From: Verrucomicrobiota bacterium
GTDB taxonomy: Bacteria; Verrucomicrobiota; Verrucomicrobiia; CAIQCK01
Length of the DNA: 64,000 bases
Assembly (NCBI GenBank): GCA_016222825.1
Contig: JACRQF010000006.1
Coordinates: 62,001 to 126,000, forward strand
Direction of reading: 5' to 3'
This document shows positions 16,094 to 23,002 of this stretch, in pieces. Under the pieces are notes generated by a model. The model saw only the letters and a list, made by a program, of their open reading frames with translations, did no database searches and was not told the origin of the DNA. The stretch's first letter is position 1. Each line of letters opens with the position of its first letter. A program made the position numbers and the translations under genes.

Positions 16094-17326
16094 ATGAAAT
16101 TGATGCCGGATTCAAAAATGATTGGGGCGGTGGCGCTCGCGCTCATGCCTCTCCTTGCTCTGCCCTGTCATGCGGGAACCGGAATCAGTTCCGATGAGAT
16201 GGCGGTCATCAGGTCTTGCAACGAAACGGCGCTCCAGCTTTATCGAAAGCTGGCCAGAGAAGACGCGAAGAACATTGTGATTTCTCCCTATAGCATAGGG
16301 ACAGCCATGTCCATGGCGCTTACAGGGGCGCGCGATGGCACCGAAGCGGAGATGAAGACCGTGCTTAACCAGGCGCTGTCGCGGGAGAAAATGGACGCGG
16401 CGAATCAGAAGCTTCTGGAGAAAATGAACCGTTTCCAGGGAGCGTCTGGTGATGTGCTTTCGATAGCCAACGGGTTGTGTCTGACGACCGACAGCGCGCT
16501 CGTGCACCGTGATTACAGGGAACTGCTGAAGTCGAAATACCACGCGGAAATCTTCGACGCGCCTGATGTTGGTCCGATCAACCGCTGGGTGGCCGCAAAA
16601 ACGAAAGGCAAGATAGAGAGGATTCTTGAGGAGCTCTCGGCCAATTCGGTCTGCGTGCTGCTCAACGCGATCTACTTCAAGGGAATTTGGGCGACCCAGT
16701 TTGACAAGAAACTGACGCAGCCGAAACCGTTCCAGACAGCCTCCGGCGAGATGATTTCAGTTCCAACAATGCGGCTACGCGCGTCCTTCCCATGCACGCA
16801 ACGCGAAGATTGCGCGGCCCTGTCCATGCCTTACAAGGCGGCTTCGCTGGCGATGGTCATCATCCTGCCAAACGAAAAGGACGGACTGCCCAAGCTTGAG
16901 AAGACACTTTCCATGCAGACGCTGCGATCCATCGTGGACGATCTTGGCGGAAGCAAGCCGACGGAAGTGATGCTGAACCTGCCAAGGTTCAAGGCAGCGT
17001 CTGGGGCCAGTCTGATACGGCCATTTCAAGCGCTCGGCATGAAGCTGGCGTTCTCAGCCAGCGCGGCCGATTTCGGAGGAATCACGGGGCGTGCCGACGC
17101 GCGGGGATTGATCTGGATAGCACAGATCCAGCACAAGGCATGTCTTGAAGTGAACGAAGAAGGAAGCGAGGCAGCCGCGGCGACAGCCGTCGAGTTTGCG
17201 ACCAAGTCGGTTCCCCGCTTTACCGAGTTTCGTGTTGACCATCCTTTCTGTTTCCTGCTGATGGACAAGGATACCGGCGCGATCCTGTTCATGGGACGAG
17301 TGAACAATCCCTTGGAAACAAGATGA
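16094..17326 (+). CDS. Secreted serpin (serine protease inhibitor)
   Basis: The start is ATG 16094, which gives a signal peptide (MIGAVALALMPLLALPCHA) and 410 residues, normal for a serpin. Visible hallmarks are NIVISPYSIGTAMSMALTGA, VLLNAIYFKGIWATQF, the breach/shutter region, and the hinge and reactive loop EEGSEAAAATAVEFATKS, ending with DHPFCFLLMDKDTGAILFMG. Small residues in the hinge predict an inhibitory serpin. Aligning the loop to alpha-1-antitrypsin puts Lys at P1 and Ser at P1', suggesting trypsin-like targets. Bacterial serpins are uncommon. Secretion suggests defence against external proteases. Confidence 0.92.
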   Translation: MKLMPDSKMIGAVALALMPLLALPCHAGTGISSDEMAVIRSCNETALQLYRKLAREDAKNIVISPYSIGTAMSMALTGARDGTEAEMKTVLNQALSREKMDAANQKLLEKMNRFQGASGDVLSIANGLCLTTDSALVHRDYRELLKSKYHAEIFDAPDVGPINRWVAAKTKGKIERILEELSANSVCVLLNAIYFKGIWATQFDKKLTQPKPFQTASGEMISVPTMRLRASFPCTQREDCAALSMPYKAASLAMVIILPNEKDGLPKLEKTLSMQTLRSIVDDLGGSKPTEVMLNLPRFKAASGASLIRPFQALGMKLAFSASAADFGGITGRADARGLIWIAQIQHKACLEVNEEGSEAAAATAVEFATKSVPRFTEFRVDHPFCFLLMDKDTGAILFMGRVNNPLETR

Positions 17327-17371
17327 GAGATGCCTGACTGACAAACTCGACAGCCAATGAAAGGACCTATC

Positions 17372-17758
17372 ATGCGATTCTGTTTGCGCAATCTCGTGTT
17401 CCTGCTGCCCTTCACGCTCATCACCTTCGCCGGCGAAATCCGCACGTTCAACTGCACCAACACCAACTGCAATTTCAACGCCAAGGTGTTCTGCGGTGGC
17501 GGGGATGCTGTCACCAAGGTTTCTGGTTACTGCGCGCACTGCGGCAAGATGGTCACAGCAACCTTCCCGAACAAGGACAAGAAGGGGCTTTGGCCCAATG
17601 CCGTAGCACGGATCTGGGACTCGACTACCGGCAAGACCCTGGAGTTATTTGAGTGCCCGGGCTGCAAACATCCGTTTGCTCCATTGGGGAAGGTGAATTA
17701 TTGCCCCAAGTGCCGGGGCAAAACGATGGCCGAAGGAGTCCCCGGCTTGTGGGACTAA
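17372..17758 (+). CDS. Secreted zinc-ribbon protein, hypothetical
   Basis: ATG 17372 is preferred to 17357 because AAAGGA lies 8 nt before it. The 128-residue product has a signal peptide (LRNLVFLLPFTLITFA) and then cysteine pairs: CTNTNC, CAHCGK, CPGCKHPF and CPKCRGK, which would form one or two zinc ribbons. I do not recognise a named family. It follows the serpin gene by 45 bp on the same strand and may be cotranscribed. Confidence 0.65.
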   Translation: MRFCLRNLVFLLPFTLITFAGEIRTFNCTNTNCNFNAKVFCGGGDAVTKVSGYCAHCGKMVTATFPNKDKKGLWPNAVARIWDSTTGKTLELFECPGCKHPFAPLGKVNYCPKCRGKTMAEGVPGLWD

Positions 17759-17912
17759 GCAGTTTTGGCTTTCAATCGCCGACAAGCAGCAGGTGAGCCG
17801 AGTGGGAAGGTCAAGATACTGGTTGAATCTGTTAAGAACCAGAGGTCGGCGACCCGATGACGAGGGTGGATTTGCGTTGTCGCGCCCGCGCCGGACAACT
17901 AGACTGTCGGCC

Positions 17913-18308
17913 ATGAGACTCGTTCTTCTTTCCCAAGCTGAGGGCGCATCGCATTCGACAGTATCGCCACGGCGCCTGATGGCGATGACGCTCGCCGTGC
18001 TGGTTGCCTCATTGGGGTTGTCGGGCTGCGATTCCAAGCCACCCGCCTCCACGCAGTCTTCTGCACCCCCTGCTACCAATGCCGTCAACTCCACTGAGGA
18101 GCTTCTGCGTCTGAAGGCGGAGAAGGAGAAGCAAGGCACGCTTCTGGAACAAGAGCGCGCGACCATCGAGCGGAGCAGCGCGAGGAAATCTCTCTTGATG
18201 GAGGAGCGAATGCCAATGAGCGTCCCCTCCGCCAGTGCCGTCGCTCCAGAGAAGGCCGACATCCCGTCCACCTCGAAGGCCGTTCCCGACCCCATGCAAA
18301 TCAGGTAA
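17913..18308 (+). CDS. Small lipoprotein with a coiled-coil segment
   Basis: The start is ATG 17913, giving 131 residues. MTLAVLVASLGLSGCDS is a lipoprotein signal with the lipobox LSGC. The mature part is Ser/Pro/Ala-rich, then charged and likely helical (STEELLRLKAEKEKQGTLLEQERATIE). No family is recognised. It ends 4 nt before the nucleotide cyclase-like gene, so the two are probably one transcription unit. Confidence 0.6.
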   Translation: MRLVLLSQAEGASHSTVSPRRLMAMTLAVLVASLGLSGCDSKPPASTQSSAPPATNAVNSTEELLRLKAEKEKQGTLLEQERATIERSSARKSLLMEERMPMSVPSASAVAPEKADIPSTSKAVPDPMQIR

Positions 18309-18312
18309 GGTC

Positions 18313-19407
18313 ATGGCTGACGAAACAGTGCCCAAGCCTCCCGTGCAGTGGAAAGAAGGCGAAAGCGGCCCGCTCCATGCGTCCGTGCTTTTCATGGACT
18401 TGGTGAGTTCCAGCGACTTCGCCAGTGTGATGGGCCTGAAGGACTACGCCGACTACGTCTCGGCTTTTCATGACCTTTGCATCCGGCAGACGAGATTCTT
18501 CTTCAAGACCTTTTCCAAAACGGAGCATGTAGACTATAACGTCGAACTCGTCGGCGACGAACTGGTCGTCTTCCTCCACACGGAAAGCCCGCCAAACGAT
18601 GTCTATCTGCTGATCTGCCTGGCCGTGACGCTCAAATGCGGCTGGCTCGGTTGCCCGCTCAACACCGAGCGCCTGTTCTCGGGCCTGTCCAGCACCGGCC
18701 TTGCGGCGGGCATCAACTCCGGCCTCGTTTGGGCGCGAAGAACCGCCAAGGGTTTCACCAAGTGCGGTTTTGCCATCAACGCCGGCAAGAGAATCGAATC
18801 CGCCTCGCGCGAGGGAGACCGTTATCAGGTGTTCGTCTCCGACCCTGCGTTCAAGCAAATCAACCGGCGCATCCGCAACCTGCTCTTCGGTCCGCGCCGC
18901 ATCACGCCGATGAAAGGCGTGGTGGTTCCCCTCGGCGTGCATGAACTCGCGGAATGCTTCATGAATGTTGGCAAGCGCCTCGAGCCGGAGCTGCTTCAAG
19001 GTTTCGTCCGCCTCGGCCGTCAGGCGCTTCAGCGCAACACTTTCGATTTGTGGGTCCACACCTGCTGGCAGGTGTATCAGGCTTCGGTGGCCGGCGACCG
19101 CATCAGCGACGAGGCGCTCAGTCTTTGCGAGCATGTGCTCAACATTGATCCCACGAATCCGGCGGCCCTTTATCACGCCGGGCAGGGCATGGTCGAGCGA
19201 AAGGACCTGGAGACCGCCCGCCTTTACTACGAGGATCTCACGCGCCACTGGCCGAAGTTCTCGGACGGCTGGCTTGAGCTTGCCCGCACCTGTCGTTCGC
19301 TCGGCCTGAAGGAGGATGCGCGCTGCAGCATCCTCCAGGCCCGACGCCGGGGCATCCCTGAAGAAGAGTTTTCGGGGGCGGCGCCAGATTCCCAACAGGT
19401 CACCTGA
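18313..19407 (+). CDS. Class III nucleotide cyclase-like protein with TPR region
   Basis: A 364-residue soluble protein starting at ATG 18313. The first ~190 residues form a class III adenylate/guanylate cyclase homology domain. Metal-binding Asp29 lies in VLFMDLVSSSDF and Asp82 in VELVGDELVVF, GLAAGINSGLVWA follows, and the transition-state Asn-x3-Arg is NAGKRIESASREG. All key catalytic residues therefore appear present. The C-terminal half has TPR-like helical pairs (ALYHAGQGMVERKDLETARLYYEDL). It could make cAMP or cGMP; a cNMP-binding protein is encoded at 30.1 kb. Specificity is not predictable by eye. Confidence 0.75.
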   Translation: MADETVPKPPVQWKEGESGPLHASVLFMDLVSSSDFASVMGLKDYADYVSAFHDLCIRQTRFFFKTFSKTEHVDYNVELVGDELVVFLHTESPPNDVYLLICLAVTLKCGWLGCPLNTERLFSGLSSTGLAAGINSGLVWARRTAKGFTKCGFAINAGKRIESASREGDRYQVFVSDPAFKQINRRIRNLLFGPRRITPMKGVVVPLGVHELAECFMNVGKRLEPELLQGFVRLGRQALQRNTFDLWVHTCWQVYQASVAGDRISDEALSLCEHVLNIDPTNPAALYHAGQGMVERKDLETARLYYEDLTRHWPKFSDGWLELARTCRSLGLKEDARCSILQARRRGIPEEEFSGAAPDSQQVT

Positions 19408-19429
19408 CAGCAGTCCGCCTCACCGCACT

Positions 19430-20236
19430 TCAACGTTTCGTTGCTCGAAGCAAAGCGCGATTGGCCGCGAAGGCCCGAAGCAAACTCTTCACGTCGAACG
19501 GACGCAGGTCCGGATTTGCGCCGACGAGCAACGCGCACATGCCGGCGACCGCAGGTGTGGCAAAACTGGTCCCGGTGACTGTCGTCCTGCCTCCGCCCGC
19601 AGCAGCCACCACCACTTGGTCGCCATGAGCCACAAACTCGATGACGTGGTCTTCAGCAAAAAGCAGTTGCAGCGGTGAAGGGAACTTGCCGATGTCCACG
19701 CCGATGCACGTGGCGATCTCGGCGGGAAAACCGTCGTCCGTGAGCGGCACATTTCGCCTCGCGGCAATGACTATCTGGTTCTGGCGATAGGCAGTCTGAC
19801 AAAGCTCGTGCAGCGCCCCGGCGAACTTGGCATTCGCGGCCAGGCTCATATTGATGATTCGCGCCCCCGACTCGATGGCATGCTGGAAACCGGCGACCAT
19901 GGTTTCACCGGTGCAGATGTTCTGGTCGTCGAGAACGCGCACATCCAGAATGCGCGCGTTGGGTGCGATCTGCGTGACGATGCTTGCGACGGCAGTCCCG
20001 TGGCCATACAGGTCGTTGTTTCGCGAAACCGGATTCTTGCGTATCCGCTGTCCATTCGCGCCGCTTTCCACCCGCACGGCGCGAACCACACGGCCCGTCA
20101 GTTCCTGATGTTTCGCGTCCACGCCACTGTCCACCACCGCCACGGTGACGGGGCGCAGTTTTTGTCCTCGCAGTTTCTCAAGACTGACTTCAAGTGCGGC
20201 TTGGAGGCTCATGAGTCGGGCGTTCGGTGCGTTCAT
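19430..20236 (-). CDS. Cytosolic S8 (subtilisin-like) serine peptidase
   Basis: A 268-residue, single-domain peptidase without a signal peptide or prodomain. The triad is Asp36 (VAVVDSGVD), His79 (DLYGHGTAVAS) and Ser224 (TGTSFATPAVAG). The oxyanion Asn is Asn162 in AARRNVP, where the usual Gly before it is replaced by Arg. Its ATG overlaps the stop of the GAF gene (20233-20236), so the two are coupled. Because it is intracellular and beside precursor peptides, it is a good candidate for leader removal in the RiPP system, since the exporter lacks a C39 peptidase domain. Confidence 0.88.
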   Translation of the reverse strand: MNAPNARLMSLQAALEVSLEKLRGQKLRPVTVAVVDSGVDAKHQELTGRVVRAVRVESGANGQRIRKNPVSRNNDLYGHGTAVASIVTQIAPNARILDVRVLDDQNICTGETMVAGFQHAIESGARIINMSLAANAKFAGALHELCQTAYRQNQIVIAARRNVPLTDDGFPAEIATCIGVDIGKFPSPLQLLFAEDHVIEFVAHGDQVVVAAAGGGRTTVTGTSFATPAVAGMCALLVGANPDLRPFDVKSLLRAFAANRALLRATKR

Positions 20237-20898
20237 TCCGCCACCAATCCGGCGATGTCGGAAAGCAGGCGGACAATCTGCGCCTTCGCTCGTGGCCGGC
20301 TCTGAACGATTCGGGCCACGGCATCCAGCAGTTGTTGCTCGCAGCGCTCCTGCTCGCTGACGGCACGGAGACGCCGGGCATCTGTTCGAGCAGCTTCCAC
20401 CGCGGCAAGCCGGCGGGATTGCTCGACGACGACGCCCGCAACTGCGGCGACTCGCGCATAGAGCAAAGCATCGTTGCTGTTGAAGAGCTTCCCCGCGCGC
20501 ACACTCACAGCCGTCAGCACACCAACGAGTCTGTCGCCGATTAACATGGGCGCCGCGAGAACCGATTTGGGCGCCTCTGATCTGCCGTCGCGTCGTTTTG
20601 CCTGTCGCGTGCCAAAGGTGGGCGCGCCAATCTGAACTTCTCGCGTCTGCGCGGCAAGCCCTGTGATGCCCCTGCCGATGGGAACGCGTTGTCCGATCAA
20701 GGTTCGTTCGGATTCGTCGCTGCCGATGGTCATGGCAAAGACGAGGTCCTTCTTTCTCTCGTCAAAGACCAGGAGCGACCCCTCCTCAGCGCCGACGAAT
20801 TGCGCGCCCATCTCGATGAGCAGCCGGAGCACGGCCTCCTCGGGGGTCTTGGATGAGATTCCGAGATATGCGTCAAGGACTGAATTCGACTTCATCAT
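20233..20898 (-). CDS. GAF-domain sensor protein
   Basis: About 221 residues from ATG 20898 (or 20895). After a short N-terminal helix (SKTPEEAVLRLLIEMGAQFVGAEEGSLLVFD) it is a single GAF domain: IGQRVPIGRGITGLAAQTREVQIGAP, then SVLAAPMLIGDRLVGVLTAVS, then a long C-terminal helix rich in Arg/Glu. There is no output domain, so it probably works through its partner, the coupled S8 peptidase. GAF domains bind cyclic nucleotides or other small ligands. This points to ligand-controlled proteolysis, an inference. Confidence 0.82.
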   Translation of the reverse strand: MMKSNSVLDAYLGISSKTPEEAVLRLLIEMGAQFVGAEEGSLLVFDERKKDLVFAMTIGSDESERTLIGQRVPIGRGITGLAAQTREVQIGAPTFGTRQAKRRDGRSEAPKSVLAAPMLIGDRLVGVLTAVSVRAGKLFNSNDALLYARVAAVAGVVVEQSRRLAAVEAARTDARRLRAVSEQERCEQQLLDAVARIVQSRPRAKAQIVRLLSDIAGLVAE

Positions 20899-21043
20899 AG
20901 AACGCGATCCTTCAAGAGGGATACTGCGCCTCTCGCCGGAGAGCGACAATCACTTTCTGTTGGCATGATGGGTTGCGCCGGAAACCTTGAACAGGAATTT
21001 CCGGTTGACACCTCCATGCTGCGCAGTCTCTCATCGCTTCGCG

Positions 21044-22327
21044 ATGGCAACGACAGCCGCGAATAAAGCCGCCAAGATACTGAGCGAAGCCGTGATCGGC
21101 TACGCCGCAAAGCAGCCGGAAAGACTGTTTCTTCAAATTCGTGGCAACGAACGCCCGCGGCAACAAGCGCGAAACTGCGGCGGCCGCCCGCAGCAATGGC
21201 CGCAGTGCTTCGTGGTGCGGTTGACGGGCCGGTGCAATCTCGCATGCGCCTACTGCTTCGACGCAGCCAACGGTTCGCGGCGGCAAGATCTTGATGTGGC
21301 GACGGCCCGGCAGATCGCCGACTACATCCTGCGGACCCCCGGTTCAAAACCGGTAATATCGTTTTTCGGCGGCGAGCCGCTCGTCAACTGGGAGACAGGC
21401 CGGTTTCTCATCGAGACGCTTCGTCGCGAAGGGCGCGCGAACGGGAAGATTCCCTATTTCAACGTCATCACCAACGGCACATTGATTACGCCGCCGTTGG
21501 CACGGGAACTGGCCAGCGACGACATCACCGTTCAAATCAGCATAGACGGGCCTCGAAAACACCACGACCGCCACCGGCGCGACCCCAGCGGGGCCGGCTC
21601 ACACCAAGCAGCGCTTCGCGGGCTGGAGTTGTTGCGCGCAGCCAGTCCGAAAGCCAAAGTGGATGCGCAAGCGGTGCTCACGCCCGGCAACACGGACCTG
21701 ATAGGTATCGCGAAGCATTTGAAGGCGGTGGGATTTCGGCGCATCAAGTTTCTGCATCTCACCGACGACGAGGGCGGCGGAGAAGCGTGGTCGGCGGCAG
21801 CCGTGCGCAGGTTGATTCGGGAACACGAGAAGTTCTATGTCTATTATCTCCAATCCGTTATCAACGGACACCCGGAAGTGGACATGGGGTTCGCCCATCT
21901 TATCGCGTCGCAACCCGAAGGTCCCCACGGTCTATGCACGTGCGGGTCAGATGAGATATTGATTGACGCGCGCGGCGACATTTACCCATGCCCGAAACTA
22001 TACGGGCAGAGCGCCGTCCCGGCGCTTGGTAATTGTGCCACCAGCGATCCAAGCGCGCCGCCGAACATTTCCCGGCCTACGCAACCGCTGGATTCCGAGT
22101 GTGCGCAATGCTGGGCATACGAGTGGTGCGGCGGCGGCTGTTCGTTCCAATGCCAGAAGTGCGCGTTGACACCCTCCAGCCACAGCAGCGTCACCCAGAA
22201 ACTCTGGTGCGACCTGATGCGCGCACGGTTCGCGCGGGCTGCGATTACATACCGTCTGCTGCGACGTTCATTCCCGAAATGTTTGGAGTCCATCCAAAGG
22301 CTCTTTAGCGATGTGACTCTCGGATGA
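21044..22327 (+). CDS. Radical SAM/SPASM peptide maturase 1
   Basis: A 427-residue enzyme from ATG 21044. The radical SAM cluster motif CNLACAYC is at residues 64-71, followed by SFFGGEPLVNW (glycine-rich SAM loop), ITNGTLI and QISIDGP. The C-terminal SPASM part has CTCGSDEILIDARGDIYPCPK and CAQCWAYEWCGGGCSFQC with enough Cys for auxiliary 4Fe-4S clusters. It resembles enzymes that modify ribosomal peptides and also anaerobic sulfatase maturases. The precursor peptide gene 98 bp downstream on the same strand favours the peptide role. Confidence 0.88.
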   Translation: MATTAANKAAKILSEAVIGYAAKQPERLFLQIRGNERPRQQARNCGGRPQQWPQCFVVRLTGRCNLACAYCFDAANGSRRQDLDVATARQIADYILRTPGSKPVISFFGGEPLVNWETGRFLIETLRREGRANGKIPYFNVITNGTLITPPLARELASDDITVQISIDGPRKHHDRHRRDPSGAGSHQAALRGLELLRAASPKAKVDAQAVLTPGNTDLIGIAKHLKAVGFRRIKFLHLTDDEGGGEAWSAAAVRRLIREHEKFYVYYLQSVINGHPEVDMGFAHLIASQPEGPHGLCTCGSDEILIDARGDIYPCPKLYGQSAVPALGNCATSDPSAPPNISRPTQPLDSECAQCWAYEWCGGGCSFQCQKCALTPSSHSSVTQKLWCDLMRARFARAAITYRLLRRSFPKCLESIQRLFSDVTLG

Positions 22328-22425
22328 GAAGTGGTGTGGCGCATTGCGGGGATTGGTATTGATTCAGGCCTGTTGTTTTGGCATTAGTAGCGCGAACAGA
22401 AACTCGAAAAAAAGGAGCGCCATCT

Positions 22426-22671
22426 ATGAAAAAGAAAACCATCAAGAAGACTGCATCAGTCAAGGTTGTCGCGGATGGAACAAACTGCGTCACGTTGGTG
22501 TTTCCCGAGGGAACGGTCCTGAAGGGGAAGAAGAAGCTTTCTATCAAGGATGTGGCCAAGGTGCTGAGCGCCGTGGAAACCGATGAGGTTTCAGGTCAAT
22601 GTTACCTGCATTCCCTGAAGGAAAGAATTCAGGTGCGCACTCCGAGCGCGATTGGCGGCGTTCGTGGTTAA
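22426..22671 (+). CDS. RiPP precursor peptide 1
   Basis: Start ATG 22426 has a strong ribosome site (AAAGGAGCGC). The 81-residue product has a Lys-rich leader (KKTIKKTASVKVVADG, then CVTLVFPEGTVLKGKKK, then LSIKDVAKVLSAV), a variable region CYLHSLKERIQ, and the C-terminus VRTPSAIGGVRG. Leader and tail are nearly identical to precursor 3 at 25.75 kb; the region between is unrelated. I recognise no named RiPP family. The neighbours are radical SAM enzymes, so the modified residues are presumably in the variable segment. Confidence 0.75.
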   Translation: MKKKTIKKTASVKVVADGTNCVTLVFPEGTVLKGKKKLSIKDVAKVLSAVETDEVSGQCYLHSLKERIQVRTPSAIGGVRG

Positions 22672-22721
22672 CCGTGAGTTGAGCTAGACGGCGTCGTCTC
22701 GGTGTGGCGTCGTTCTCTCGC

Positions 22722-22750
22722 GAGGGGCTGCGCGATTCAAACGCCCCTTT
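22722..22750 (+). terminator. Terminator-like hairpin after precursor 1
   Basis: The stem aggggc / gcccct is followed by TTTC. It occurs again after the second unit. Confidence 0.45.
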
Positions 22751-22766
22751 CACATGCGCTCGGTCA

Positions 22767-22910
22767 CTTTCGATCAAGGACGTGGCCAAAGTGCTGAGCG
22801 CTGTAGAAACCGATGAGGTTTCGGGACAATGCTACCTCCACATCAGGAAATTGGAGTTAATCCGGGACGGCGTCCGCACGCCATCCGCAATCGGCGGCGT
22901 GCGCGGTTAA
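22767..22910 (+). pseudogene. Leader-deleted precursor peptide copy (precursor 2)
   Basis: The frame encodes LSIKDVAKVLSAVETDEVSG, QCYLH, a distinct core IRKLELIRDG and VRTPSAIGGVRG, but lacks the first ~38 leader residues. The ORF track start (GTG 22704) would add an unrelated N-terminus read from the duplicated 3' flank. Compared with precursor 1, the 25 shared leader-end codons carry about ten synonymous and no non-synonymous changes, so this copy was translated under selection before losing its leader. It may be recently broken, a core donor, or a misassembly at the repeat. Confidence 0.65.
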
Positions 22911-22960
22911 CCGTGAGTTGAGCGGGACGCCCTCGTCCCGATGTGACGTCGTTCTCTGGC

Positions 22961-22989
22961 GAGGGGCTGCGCGATTCAAACGCCCCTTT
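22961..22989 (+). terminator. Terminator-like hairpin after precursor 2
   Basis: The same aggggc / gcccct stem and TTTC tail as after precursor 1. It also lies just beyond the 3' end of the convergent radical SAM gene. Confidence 0.45.
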
Positions 22990-23002
22990 CACATGCGCTC
23001 GG

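Noticed and set aside
21044-22327. Radical SAM maturase 1 as an anaerobic sulfatase-maturating enzyme for the sulfatase at 52.5 kb
   Set aside because: Motifs are compatible, but the gene is 30 kb away and is followed directly by a precursor peptide gene; the peptide role is more economical.
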